Source: KBS50 sp042434095 | GTDB taxonomy: Bacteria > Actinomycetota > Actinomycetes > Mycobacteriales > Micromonosporaceae | Assembly (NCBI RefSeq): GCF_042434095.1 | Contig: NZ_JBHLUE010000001.1 | Location: 248,001-312,000 of the forward strand | Length of the DNA: 64,000 bases | Direction: 5' to 3' | Shown: positions 1 through 7,747 of the stretch, one piece after another | Position numbering within the stretch: the first letter of the stretch is position 1 | Layout of the letters: each line of letters starts with the position of its first letter | Notes under the pieces: generated by a model | Told to the model about the DNA's origin: nothing | Seen by the model: only the letters and a program-made list of their open reading frames with translations | The model's database searches: none | Translations under genes and position numbers: made by a program

Positions 1-457
1 CACCGGCTGGAAGATCGGCTGGGTGAGCGGTCCGGCACCACTGGTCGGGGCGACCCTCCGGGTAAAGCAGTTCCTCACCTTCGCCGGCGGGGCGCCGCTG
101 CAACCGGCCGTGGCGGTGGCGCTGGGCCTGCCCGACAGCTACTTCACCGAGTTCCTGGCCGGCCAGCTCCAGCGCCGGGACCGCCTGGTGGCCGGCCTGC
201 GAGAGGCCGGCTTCGAGGTGCTGCGGCCGGACGGGACATACTTCGTCACGGCCGGGATCGACGCGCTCGGCGGCCGCGACGGCATCGAGTTCTGCCGGGA
301 GCTGCCGGCCCGGTGCGGAGTGGTGGCGGTGCCCACCCAGGTCTTCTACGACGACGTCGAGGCCGGGCGGCGGATCATCCGGTTCGCCTTCTGCAAGCGC
401 CCCGAGGTGCTGGCCGAGGCGGTCACCCGACTGCACGGGCTCCGCCCGACCACCTGA
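1..457 (+). CDS. PLP-dependent class I/II aminotransferase (C-terminal part, 5' end outside window)
   Basis: The reading frame is open from base 2 to a TGA at 455-457, giving about 151 C-terminal residues. It begins TGWKIGW, the segment just after the PLP-binding lysine in fold-type I aminotransferases, and continues with the small-domain pattern RPDGTYF and a late RIIRFAFCK, where the arginine normally binds the substrate carboxylate. The best match by pattern is the methionine/kynurenine aminotransferase or actinobacterial DapC-like branch (amino group transfer to 2-oxoglutarate or pyruvate, cytosolic). The catalytic lysine itself lies upstream, so substrate cannot be assigned. It ends 85 nt before the next start. 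Confidence 0.85.
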   Translation, partial: TGWKIGWVSGPAPLVGATLRVKQFLTFAGGAPLQPAVAVALGLPDSYFTEFLAGQLQRRDRLVAGLREAGFEVLRPDGTYFVTAGIDALGGRDGIEFCRELPARCGVVAVPTQVFYDDVEAGRRIIRFAFCKRPEVLAEAVTRLHGLRPTT

Positions 458-494
458 CCCCGCCGTCGCTTCGCCCACCCTCGACAGCCAGGGC

Positions 495-538
495 GTCAAC
501 TTCTGTTGACAGTGTCCTTGGTGTCAACTAATGTTGAC
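495..538 (+). promoter_or_regulatory. Promoter with two palindromic operators for the HTH/Clp-N operon
   Basis: A -35 TTGACA (506-511) and -10 TAATGT (529-534) are separated by exactly 17 bp. Two copies of the palindrome GTCAAC-N4-GTTGAC lie at 495-510 and 523-538, 28 bp apart, one over the -35 and one over the -10. The -10 ends 7 nt before the ATG at 542, so the transcript should start at or next to the start codon. The layout fits tight autorepression by the HTH protein encoded immediately downstream; the identity of the repressor is inference. Confidence 0.8.
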
Positions 539-541
539 GGC

Positions 542-754
542 ATGGAGAACGCGTCCGAGGTCGCCGCGGCGGCCAGCAGTGCCGACCCCGCCACCGGGCT
601 GCGGGCCGTGGTCGCCCTGCACCGCCTCGCCGACGCCCTCGAGGTACTGCAGGTGGACAACGCCCGCCGGAACGGTTGGTCCTGGCAGGAGATAGCGGAC
701 GCGCTCGGAGTCAGCAAGCAGGCCGTTCACAAGAAGCATTCCGGGAGGTCCTGA
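542..754 (+). CDS. Small helix-turn-helix DNA-binding protein (70 aa)
   Basis: This 70-residue protein has an N-terminal Ala-rich helix (about 1-40) and a C-terminal helix-turn-helix at about 47-66, with the pattern WSWQEIADALGVSKQAVHKK. The ATG at 542 is preferred over an upstream in-frame start at 506 because the -10 element ends 7 nt upstream of it and no Shine-Dalgarno is present (leaderless arrangement). The stop overlaps the next ATG by one base (TGATG), so the two genes are co-transcribed and probably co-translated. Pairs of a small HTH protein and a Clp-N-domain protein are common in actinobacteria. The twin palindromes at its promoter make autoregulation likely. Confidence 0.85.
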   Translation: MENASEVAAAASSADPATGLRAVVALHRLADALEVLQVDNARRNGWSWQEIADALGVSKQAVHKKHSGRS

Positions 755-1392
755 TGTTCGAGCGGTTCACCCAACCGGCCCGGACGACCGTGGTCGAGGC
801 CCAGGCGGCGGCCCGGCGGCTGCGGCACCGGCGGATCGGCACCGAGCACCTTCTGCTCGCGCTGCTCCGGCAGCACGACGGCACCGCCGAGGCACTGCAC
901 GACGCCGGGGTGACCGCCGACGGCGTCGAGGCGGCCATCGTGCGGCTGCACGATGACGCGCCCGGCACGCTCGGCGAGACGGACGCGGCCGCGCTGCGGA
1001 CGATCGGTATCGACCTGGCCGCCATCCGCGACCGGCTGGAGCACACCTTCGGGCCGGACGCCCTCGAGCCGCCCACCGACGAGCCGTCGCGGCGGTTTTC
1101 CGGTACGGCCGGCCGGGCGCGCCGGTGGCTGGGGGCGCGCCGGGGTCGGGCCAGCGGATCCGTGGAGCCCGGCTGGCGCCTGCCGTTCGCGCCGCGCGCC
1201 AAGAAGGTGCTGGAACTGTCGCTGCGCGAGGCCCTGCGGCTCGGGCACCGGCACATCGGCACCGAGCACATCCTGCTCGGCCTGCTTCGCGAGAACGGCG
1301 GGCTGGCGGCCCGCATCCTCGCCGACGCCGGCGTCGACTTCACCGCCCTGCGGCAGCGCACCGAGGCCACCCTCCGCACCCCCGCCGGCTAG
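754..1392 (+). CDS. Double Clp N-terminal domain protein without ATPase module
   Basis: This 212-residue protein carries two Clp-N (ClpA/ClpC N-terminal) repeats. One is at about 2-75, containing RRIGTEHLLLALLR, and the second at about 145-210, containing RHIGTEHILLGLLRENGG. A basic, disordered linker joins them. It has no Walker motifs and no AAA+ or protease part. Clp-N domains bind substrates or adaptors of ClpC, so the protein could be an adaptor or decoy for the Clp machinery, or a partner of the HTH protein; neither is shown. The start is ATG 754 with GGGAGG at 743-748, overlapping the HTH stop. The 3' end faces the GH65 gene with only 21 nt between stops. Confidence 0.85.
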   Translation: MFERFTQPARTTVVEAQAAARRLRHRRIGTEHLLLALLRQHDGTAEALHDAGVTADGVEAAIVRLHDDAPGTLGETDAAALRTIGIDLAAIRDRLEHTFGPDALEPPTDEPSRRFSGTAGRARRWLGARRGRASGSVEPGWRLPFAPRAKKVLELSLREALRLGHRHIGTEHILLGLLRENGGLAARILADAGVDFTALRQRTEATLRTPAG

Positions 1393-1413
1393 GGCGCGAG
1401 GATCTGTGCGCGG

Positions 1414-3477
1414 TCACGCGAGATCAAGCCTCGCGCGGTCCTCACCGTGCACAGCCGTCAGCGTCGCCGGGCGTCCGCGGACCCACAGCCGCTCGACGTG
1501 CACGCCATCCCAGCCCTGCGGCATCGTCACCGGTCGGTCGCACCAGCCCGCGGGATCCCCCTCGCGCAGGGTCATCCCCGTGAGCCCGTACAGGCAGCCG
1601 GTCAGGAAGCCGCCGAGGTTGGCGATGAACGGCCCGGCGCGTGGGAGGTCCGGGTAGACCGACGGGCTGTACTCGGTGACGACGCAGTATGGCTGGGCCA
1701 CGAACTCGGCGAAGCCGCGCTCGTACAGCTCGAGCGCCCGGTCCCGTTCCCCCAGGCGTGCCGCATATACACCGGTCATGGCCGAGAGCATGGGCGAGCC
1801 CAGGTACCCGTCGACGTTGTCCACCGCCGCGGAAAAGGTGCGCCGTTCCGTCTCCGGATCGACCGGATAGCCGCCGGGGAAGATCCCGGCGGCGGCCTCC
1901 GGGGTGGATCCCTTCGGCTCGTCCGGTCGGTAGTCGTCGTGGTTGATGATCGCGCCGTCCTCGTTCCGCGGCAGCACGAGGTTGTCGGCGATGCGGGCCC
2001 ACACATCGTTCACGCGCAAGCCCAGCGCAGGGCCGAGAGCTGCCGCCTCGCGCAGCGCCATCGCCGCCGACATGTTGACGAAGGCGTTGTTGTCCACCGG
2101 TCCACCGGTCTCGGCGATCCCCTGCACCCGCTGGATCTCGTAGCCCCGCCCGGTGTGCCGCACGCGGCTGGCCACCCACCGGGCGATTTCGAACAGCACC
2201 GGCCAGGCCGCCTCGCGAGCGAATTCGTCATCCCCGGTGGCATGCACGTACCGGGCCAATGCCAGCGCCACGTCCGCGCTGACGTGGTGCTCGGTGGTCG
2301 GGGCCTCCCCGCCCATCGGGGTGGCCTCCTGGCCGGTGCGGGGGCCGCTCTCCCACGGGAACTGCGCCCCCGCGTATCCCTGCGCCTCGGCGTTGGAACG
2401 CGCACCGCCGAGGCGGGAACGGCGGTAGCCCAGCAGTGACCGCGCCGTGTCCGGTTGGGTCAGCAGCAGGGCCGGCACCGCGAAGGTCTCGATGTCCCAC
2501 ATCACGTGGCCGCGGTAGTAGTGATAGTCCGGCCAGTACGCCATGCCGAACGGTGAGGTGTGGCTCGGCGACGCGCGGTGCACGGAGGTGTGCAGGTAGA
2601 AGAACGCCGCGTCGGTCAGCGCCTGCCACCGACTCGGGGCGCCGAGCAACTCGATGCGGCCACGCCATAACTGCGCCCACCGCTCGGCGTGCTCGGCGAG
2701 CAGCGCTTCGAAGCCGCGCTGCCGCGCGTCGTCGAGCATCCGGACGGCGTGCAGATGCGGCTCCCAGTGGAAGGCGTCGGTCACCACGCTGGTGAGCTGG
2801 CGCAGCCGGTACTCCCGCCCGGGCCGCGCGGTGACCCGGTAGGCGGTCGCCGTGCGGCCCGTGACGGTGTGTCGGAACTCCGGGGTGCAGCCCTCGGCGC
2901 CGGCCAACTCGGTCGCCCAGGTGATGCCGCAGGAGGACACGTCGCCCGGCCCGCGCCAGCCCAGCACGCCGTCCGCGGACCCGTACCGGCCGCCCGAGCC
3001 CAGCTCGACCAGGAACGGGATGCCCAGGGGCCCGCCGGCGTCCACGCCAGCGGTCAGCTCAAGCTCGCAACGGCCGTCGACCCGGACGGTCACCTCCTGC
3101 ATGGCGATAGTCGGGCACGCCTTGTTGCAGACGGTGAGGATGTCGATGTCAGCGCGTACGCCGCCGGTGGTGAAGGTCAACGCGGTGTGCACCTCGCCGC
3201 GGGCGAAGTCGTACCGTTGCTCGCGCAGGAGTGCCCCCAACGGAACCGACGAGATCGGGGTCCCGTCGACCGACACGTCGCCGACCAGCGGGTACGGGAT
3301 GGGCAGGAGGGACTCCACCTTGTCGCGGGGGTCGGCCCCGACGAAGCCGTTGACCGTCGCCACGCCACGCAGCGGCGCCACCTCGAACCGCAGCCCGATC
3401 AGGCCGTTGGACACGTAGACCGGCACGTGGTCGGGGCGCCATTCGCGCACCGGGTCCGGGCTGATCGGTTCGCTCAT
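1414..3477 (-). CDS. Glycoside hydrolase family 65 protein
   Basis: This 687-residue protein has an N-terminal beta-sandwich (about 1-260) and an (alpha/alpha)6-barrel (about 280-620), as in GH65. Visible landmarks are HVMWD at 324-328 and TEHHVSAD at 395-402, which resemble the acid trehalase/glucosyl-galactosyl-hydroxylysine glucosidase branch more than the phosphorylases. The expected reaction is hydrolysis (or phosphorolysis) of an alpha-glucoside; the substrate is not determined. The ATG at 3477 has GGGAGGC upstream. An open frame continues to 3678 with an RRAFVLGVGLGL stretch that looks weakly Tat-like, but the strong RBS and the start of homology favour 3477, meaning a cytosolic protein. 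No transport genes flank it. Confidence 0.8.
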   Translation of the reverse strand: MSEPISPDPVREWRPDHVPVYVSNGLIGLRFEVAPLRGVATVNGFVGADPRDKVESLLPIPYPLVGDVSVDGTPISSVPLGALLREQRYDFARGEVHTALTFTTGGVRADIDILTVCNKACPTIAMQEVTVRVDGRCELELTAGVDAGGPLGIPFLVELGSGGRYGSADGVLGWRGPGDVSSCGITWATELAGAEGCTPEFRHTVTGRTATAYRVTARPGREYRLRQLTSVVTDAFHWEPHLHAVRMLDDARQRGFEALLAEHAERWAQLWRGRIELLGAPSRWQALTDAAFFYLHTSVHRASPSHTSPFGMAYWPDYHYYRGHVMWDIETFAVPALLLTQPDTARSLLGYRRSRLGGARSNAEAQGYAGAQFPWESGPRTGQEATPMGGEAPTTEHHVSADVALALARYVHATGDDEFAREAAWPVLFEIARWVASRVRHTGRGYEIQRVQGIAETGGPVDNNAFVNMSAAMALREAAALGPALGLRVNDVWARIADNLVLPRNEDGAIINHDDYRPDEPKGSTPEAAAGIFPGGYPVDPETERRTFSAAVDNVDGYLGSPMLSAMTGVYAARLGERDRALELYERGFAEFVAQPYCVVTEYSPSVYPDLPRAGPFIANLGGFLTGCLYGLTGMTLREGDPAGWCDRPVTMPQGWDGVHVERLWVRGRPATLTAVHGEDRARLDLA

Positions 3478-3787
3478 TTCGTGCCTCCCAGGCGCGGTGG
3501 GACCGGCTTCGCGGACGCACGACTGGCACCTGCGTTCACCGTTGGAGCACGCGGCCGACCTTGTCTTGGGCCGTCGCGGAACAACCGTGCAGCACGTGCG
3601 GCTGCTGGTCAGGCCGAGGCCGACGCCGAGCACGAAGGCCCGGCGGGAGCTCGAGGATTTCTGCAGCTTCCCGCGCAAGCCTAAGTCGCGAGCCAGCGGT
3701 GTGGGGCCATTCGCGGTACGCGGCCCCCATCGCGCCCGGACACGACACGCCCGTCACACAGACTGCTGACGCCGAGGGGCTGTCCGG
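3478..3787. other. Intergenic region upstream of the GH65 gene
   Basis: This stretch of 310 nt separates the GH65 start from the glmM stop, both on the minus strand. The GH65 Shine-Dalgarno lies at its low end. The in-frame upstream extension (to 3678) and other short frames lack recognisable domains. I see no convincing promoter, terminator hairpin or RNA gene. Confidence 0.4.
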
Positions 3788-5152
3788 CTAGGACGAGGGC
3801 ACCGCCGGGCTGGCGAGCCGGACCTCGGCGGCGATCCGCTCGGCGGCGGCCTCGGCGACCTCCTGGGTGGCCGCCTCCACCATCACCCGGACCAGCAGCT
3901 CGGTGCCGGACGGGCGGAGCAGCACCCGGCCCGTCTCGCCCAGCGCGGCCTCCACGTCGGCCACCGCGGCCAGCACGGCGGGCGCACCGGCGCCAACCGC
4001 GCGGTCGGCCACCGGCACGTTGATCAAAATCTGCGGCAGCTTGGTCATCGCCGACGCCAACTCGGCCAGCGGTTGGCCGGTGGCCACCATCCGGGCCATC
4101 AGCTGCAGGCCGGTCAGCACCCCGTCGCCGGTGGTCGCGTACGCGGGCAGCACGATGTGTCCGCTCTGCTCGCCGCCGAGCGCGAGGCCCGAGGCACGCA
4201 GCTCGTCGAGGACGTACCGGTCGCCGACCCTGGTCTCGACCAGCCGGATGCCCCGGGCGGACATCGCCAGGCGCAGACCGAGGTTGCTCATCACGGTCGC
4301 GACCAGGGTGTCCCCGGTGAGGGTTCCGGCCTCGTGCATGGCGAGCGCGAGGATCGCCATGATCTGGTCACCGTCCACCTCTGCGCCGTCGGCGGTCACC
4401 GCCACGCACCGGTCGGCGTCGCCGTCGTGGGCGAGCCCGAGGTGCGCGCCGTGCCGCACGACCGCGGCGCGGAGCCCGTCCAGGTGGTTGGACCCGCAGC
4501 CGTCGTTGATGTTGATGCCGTCCGGCTCGGCGTTCAGGGCGACCACCTCCGCCCCGGCCTTCCGGTACGCCGCGGGCGCCACCTCGGAGGCCGCGCCGTT
4601 CGCGCAGTCCACCACGACCTTCAGGCCGTTGAGCGACGGACCAATCGAGCCGACGAGGTGCTGGACGTAGTGCTCGGCGCCGTCGATCAGGTCATGCACC
4701 CGGCCGACGTCGGCGCCGGTCGGGCGTTCCCAGGTCGGCGTGCTGTTGGCCTCGACCGCCGCCTCGATCTGCAGCTCGACCTCGTCGGGAAGCTTCTGAC
4801 CGCCCGCCGCGAAAATCTTCACCCCGTTGTCCGGCATGGGGTTGTGCGAGGCGGAGAGCATCACGCCGAAGTCGGCCTTCGCCTCGCTGACCAGGAACGC
4901 CACGGCCGGGGTCGGCAGCACGCCCACCCGGAGCACGTTCGCGCCCGCGCTGGCCAGCCCGGCCACCACGGCGGCCTCCAGCATCTCGCCGCTGGCCCGG
5001 GTATCCCGGCCGACCAGCGCCAGCGGCGGGTGGGTCTTGTCCTTCTCCGCGAGCGTGTGCGCCGCCGCGACCGCGACCGCCATGGCCAGCTCCGGGGTCA
5101 GGTCGGCGTTCGCCCGTCCGCGTACGCCGTCAGTGCCGAACAACCGCGCCAT
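3788..5152 (-). CDS. glmM: Phosphoglucosamine mutase
   Basis: GlmM interconverts glucosamine-6-phosphate and glucosamine-1-phosphate on the way to UDP-GlcNAc for peptidoglycan. The 454-residue length is typical of the family. It starts MARLFGTDGVRG, has the phosphoserine loop SASHNP with the catalytic serine at 102, the metal-binding DGDADR at 243-248, and a C-terminal phosphate-binding RPSGTE. The start ATG has GGAGG upstream. It follows rplM-rpsI in the same direction, the usual actinobacterial order, but a strong terminator hairpin sits between rpsI and glmM, so glmM either uses read-through or a weak promoter I cannot see. Confidence 0.97.
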   Translation of the reverse strand: MARLFGTDGVRGRANADLTPELAMAVAVAAAHTLAEKDKTHPPLALVGRDTRASGEMLEAAVVAGLASAGANVLRVGVLPTPAVAFLVSEAKADFGVMLSASHNPMPDNGVKIFAAGGQKLPDEVELQIEAAVEANSTPTWERPTGADVGRVHDLIDGAEHYVQHLVGSIGPSLNGLKVVVDCANGAASEVAPAAYRKAGAEVVALNAEPDGININDGCGSNHLDGLRAAVVRHGAHLGLAHDGDADRCVAVTADGAEVDGDQIMAILALAMHEAGTLTGDTLVATVMSNLGLRLAMSARGIRLVETRVGDRYVLDELRASGLALGGEQSGHIVLPAYATTGDGVLTGLQLMARMVATGQPLAELASAMTKLPQILINVPVADRAVGAGAPAVLAAVADVEAALGETGRVLLRPSGTELLVRVMVEAATQEVAEAAAERIAAEVRLASPAVPSS

Positions 5153-5186
5153 GCGCGCAACCTCCGCCGTGACCGTGGGGGGAAAG

Positions 5187-5234
5187 CGAAACGGCTGGGC
5201 CCACCACCGTTGGGAGGGGGGCCCAGCCGTTTCG
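5187..5234 (-). terminator. Hairpin terminator after rpsI
   Basis: A perfect 16-bp inverted repeat (5187-5202 with 5219-5234) encloses a 16-nt loop, 30 nt downstream of the rpsI stop. No U-tract follows, which is common for GC-rich actinobacterial terminators. It separates rplM-rpsI from glmM. Confidence 0.8.
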
Positions 5235-5263
5235 TCGTACGGAAATCGAATGTCGCTGTGCGA

Positions 5264-5755
5264 TCAGCGCTTCGAGTACTGCGGCGCCTTGCGCGCCTTC
5301 TTGAGGCCGTACTTCTTGCTCTCCTTGACCCGGGCGTCCCGGGTGAGGAAGCCGGCCTTCTTCAGCGACGGCCGGTCGTCCGGCTCGTTCGCGATCAGCG
5401 CGCGGGCGATGCCCAGCCGCAGCGCGCCGGCCTGGCCGGTGATGCCGCCGCCGCGGAGGTTGGCGATCACGTCGAAGGCCTCGGCCTTTTCCGTGGTCAC
5501 GAGCGGCTCGCGGATGAGCTGCTGGTGCACCTTGCTCGGGAAGTACGCCTCGAGGTCCCGGCCGTTGCAGGTGATCTTGCCACTGCCCGGCACGATGCGG
5601 ACCCGGACGATGGCCTCCTTGCGGCGGCCGACGGTCTGGATCGGGCGGTCACCGCGGGGGCGGGCGACCGGGGCGGCCGTGACGGCGGGCGCCGGGGCCT
5701 CGGCCACGGAATCGGAGTCGGAGTCGGCAACTGCGGTCGCGCTGATGTCGGTCAT
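5264..5755 (-). CDS. rpsI: 30S ribosomal protein S9 (uS9)
   Basis: This 163-residue S9 has an Ala/Asp-rich N-terminal extension of about 35 residues that is usual in actinobacteria. The conserved core starts at VGRRKEA and ends with the basic tail KKARKAPQYSKR, whose final residues reach the ribosomal P site. ATG 5755 is chosen because GAAGGA precedes it. A GTG at 5779 overlapping the rplM stop is possible but lacks that spacing. It lies 20 nt after rplM, the standard rplM-rpsI operon. Confidence 0.96.
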   Translation of the reverse strand: MTDISATAVADSDSDSVAEAPAPAVTAAPVARPRGDRPIQTVGRRKEAIVRVRIVPGSGKITCNGRDLEAYFPSKVHQQLIREPLVTTEKAEAFDVIANLRGGGITGQAGALRLGIARALIANEPDDRPSLKKAGFLTRDARVKESKKYGLKKARKAPQYSKR

Positions 5756-5775
5756 GCTGGTTCCTTCGTCCGCGC

Positions 5776-6219
5776 TCACTGCGCGATCTGCTTGATCTCG
5801 AACGGCACCGGCTGCTGCGCGGCGTGCGGGTGCTCGGCACCGGCGTAGACCTTCAGCTTCTTGATCAGCTGACGGCCGAGCTTGTTGTGCGGGAGCATGC
5901 CCTTGACGGCCAGCTCGACCGCCCGCTCGGGCCGCTTGGTCAGCAGCTCCTCGTACCCGACCTGCTTGAGGCCGCCCGGGTAACCGGAGTGCCGGTAGGC
6001 GATCTTCTGCTGCCGCTTGTTGCCGGTCAGGGCCACCTTGCCGGCATTCACGATGACGACGAAGTCACCGGTGTCGACGTGCGGCGCGAAAGTCGGCTTG
6101 TGCTTGCCGCGCAGCAGCGTGGCGACATGGGTGGCCAGACGGCCCAGCACGACATCGGAAGCGTCGATCACGTGCCACTGACGCTCGATCTCACCCGGCT
6201 TCGGGCTGTACGTACGCAC
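5776..6219 (-). CDS. rplM: 50S ribosomal protein L13 (uL13)
   Basis: This 147-residue L13 shows the family patterns WHVIDASDVVLGRLAT near the start and GMLPHNKLGR at about 110-120. The GTG at 6219 is preceded by AAGG; the frame is open further upstream, but family length supports 6219. It binds 23S rRNA early in assembly of the large subunit. It is the first gene of rplM-rpsI, with a promoter about 110 nt upstream and a leader of that length. Confidence 0.96.
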   Translation of the reverse strand: MRTYSPKPGEIERQWHVIDASDVVLGRLATHVATLLRGKHKPTFAPHVDTGDFVVIVNAGKVALTGNKRQQKIAYRHSGYPGGLKQVGYEELLTKRPERAVELAVKGMLPHNKLGRQLIKKLKVYAGAEHPHAAQQPVPFEIKQIAQ

Positions 6220-6334
6220 AGGTCTACCTTGTCTCGTCGTCGGTCTGGAGGTCGCGCGCCGGAACACACCAGGCACGCCGAGGCGACCAAGCGTACCTGA
6301 GGGGCACGCTCTGGGTTTTGCACACCAGCAGGCA

Positions 6335-6364
6335 ACGATACCCGGGGGTGCGCCGCCGGGTCAA
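6335..6364 (-). promoter_or_regulatory. rplM-rpsI promoter
   Basis: On the minus strand a -35 TTGACC (6359-6364) and a -10 TATCGT (6335-6340) are spaced by 18 bp. Predicted transcription starts near 6328, giving a leader of about 110 nt before the rplM GTG. Confidence 0.65.
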
Positions 6365-6386
6365 AACGGGTCGGGCGGGGCGTCCG

Positions 6387-6680
6387 TCACAGATTCTGTA
6401 GCGTCCGCAATGCCCGGGAAATCCGGTTCATCGTGTCGCTGTCGGCGATGTCCACGCATTCGGTGAACCACTTCTTCATCGGCGAGGAGATCCGGTCCGG
6501 CATGATCACGAAATCGCCCATCCGGACCGCGAGCGGCGAATCGCGCAGCAACTCCTCGGCGACCACCTCCGCCACGATCACTATCGGTACGTCCGTGCCG
6601 TTGTAGACGTCCGAGCTGATCACCAGGCCGAGCCGCTGCCGCGCGCCGTCGATGCGCCAGATCTCGCCCCTACGCAGCAC
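6387..6680 (-). CDS. MazF/PemK-type endoribonuclease toxin
   Basis: This 97-residue protein opens with LRRGEIW and continues with GLVISSDVYNG and later SPMKKWFTE, the beta-barrel pattern of the PemK/MazF toxin family, which cleaves single-stranded mRNA. The GTG at 6680 overlaps the antitoxin stop (6670-6672) by 11 nt, the usual translational coupling of type II toxin-antitoxin pairs. It looks full length. Cleavage specificity cannot be read from the sequence. The long in-frame extension upstream of 6680 is only the antitoxin gene in another frame. Confidence 0.88.
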   Translation of the reverse strand: MLRRGEIWRIDGARQRLGLVISSDVYNGTDVPIVIVAEVVAEELLRDSPLAVRMGDFVIMPDRISSPMKKWFTECVDIADSDTMNRISRALRTLQNL

Positions 6681-6942
6681 GCCGGCGCCCGCGGCCGCCC
6701 GTCGGGCCGAACAGCGCCGCGTCCACCATCTCGACCTCACGCTCGTCGGCCAGGGCAGCCGACTCCAGGTCGAGCCCGGCCCGGCCGAGCGCGTCGGCGT
6801 GCGCCGCGAAGACCTCCCGCAGCGCCTTCTCTCGGGCGGCCAGATCGATCCAGGCCGACAGCGACATGCCCTCCTGGCGGGCGAGGCGCTTGGCATCCTC
6901 GATCGTCTCGTCCGAGAACGAGAGCGTCACCTTGGCCGTCAT
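6670..6942 (-). CDS. Ribbon-helix-helix antitoxin of the MazF pair
   Basis: This 90-residue protein starts TAKVTLSFSDETIEDAKRLA followed by MSLSAWI, the ribbon-helix-helix fold used by many antitoxins to bind operator DNA. The acidic middle (about 50-80) is the likely toxin-wrapping part. ATG 6942 has no Shine-Dalgarno; the -10 TACGCT ends 7 nt upstream, so the message is probably leaderless. A palindrome (ATGACC-N3-GGTCAT) overlaps the -35. It is first in a two-gene operon with the MazF-type toxin. Confidence 0.85.
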   Translation of the reverse strand: MTAKVTLSFSDETIEDAKRLARQEGMSLSAWIDLAAREKALREVFAAHADALGRAGLDLESAALADEREVEMVDAALFGPTGGRGRRRAA

Positions 6943-6949
6943 GCCGTCC

Positions 6950-6978
6950 AGCGTACCCCCGGTATGACCAGCGGTCAT
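6950..6978 (-). promoter_or_regulatory. Promoter and operator of the toxin-antitoxin operon
   Basis: On the minus strand a -10 TACGCT (6950-6955) lies 17 bp after ATGACC (6973-6978). The 15-bp palindrome ATGACC-N3-GGTCAT at 6964-6978 covers the -35, a fitting site for repression by the ribbon-helix-helix antitoxin. The -10 ends 7 nt before the ATG. Confidence 0.65.
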
Positions 6979-6997
6979 CCGAGCGCCCGGGTCGGGC

Positions 6998-7405
6998 TCA
7001 GCTGTGGCTGTTTTCCCGCGGCTTGGGCGACAGCGCGGCGCCCACCCGCTCGACGAGCAGGGCCATCTCGTAGCCGACCTGCCCCACGTCGCAGCTGCGG
7101 GCCGCGAGGACCGCCATGGACGAGCCGTCGCTGATCGACATGAGGAAGAGGTAGCCGCTGTCCATCTCGATGACGGTCTGCAACACCCCGCCCGCGCTGA
7201 ACATCCGGGCCGCGCCCTCGGTCAGGCTGACCACGCCCGAGGTGATGGCCGCGAGCTGGTCGGCCCGGTCCGCGGGAAGATCCCGGGACTGCGCGAGCAG
7301 CAGGCCGTCCGCCGAGACCGCCACCACGTGCGCGATGCCCGCCACGCTGTCGGCGAAGTTGCTCAGCAGCCAGCCCATGTCCTGCATCGCCGGTGGCCTG
7401 TTCAT
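6998..7405 (-). CDS. Roadblock/LC7 domain protein
   Basis: This 135-residue single-domain Roadblock/LC7 protein spans about residues 8-122 (WLLSNFADSVAGIAHVVAVSADG at its start, described here by position 12-34, and YLFLMSISDGS at about 85-95). In actinobacterial conservons such proteins (CvnB-like) act with a sensor kinase, a DUF742 protein and a small GTPase. None of those partners is adjacent here, so this is a stand-alone copy. A strong GAAGGAGA precedes the ATG. It diverges from the large membrane/disordered protein at 7748 and stops 19 nt short of the antitoxin promoter. Confidence 0.9.
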   Translation of the reverse strand: MNRPPAMQDMGWLLSNFADSVAGIAHVVAVSADGLLLAQSRDLPADRADQLAAITSGVVSLTEGAARMFSAGGVLQTVIEMDSGYLFLMSISDGSSMAVLAARSCDVGQVGYEMALLVERVGAALSPKPRENSHS

Positions 7406-7747
7406 GTCGCTCGTCTCCTTCGCTGACGGATGCGGTTGCCGCCGGACGGCGTGGGCGAACCGACCGAGGCAGGTCACGCCGGGCGACGGTGGGATCCGGG
7501 GTACCGATCCGGCGCCGCGCCGGGTGTGATCCATGTGACGGCGCCTGATCATGCCACAGTGGCCGGTCACCTCGCCAAGGTCGCGACGGGGCGTACCGGC
7601 CCGGCTGCGCGCCGCCATCCGCCACGGACAGCACCGGCCGTACGGCACACCAACCGTATCCGCAGCCGGCCCGCGCCGTCGTACCGGCTCGGCAAGCGGG
7701 TCTACGGAGGGTGGCGGTCGCCTCCGGCGGGCCGTAACCTGCCGGAC
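7406..7747. other. Divergent intergenic region between Roadblock gene and 7748 gene
   Basis: This 342-nt region separates two divergent genes. A -10-like TAACCT at 7735-7740 lies exactly 7 nt before the GTG at 7748, pointing to a leaderless start for the rightward gene (upstream TGGCGG at 7712-7717 is a weak -35). No clear promoter is visible for the leftward gene, and no structured RNA or further gene is evident. Confidence 0.5.

Noticed and set aside
5756..5779. GTG 5779 as the rpsI start
   Set aside because: It overlaps the rplM stop, but ATG 5755 has GAAGGA at correct spacing and fits better; kept only as an alternative.
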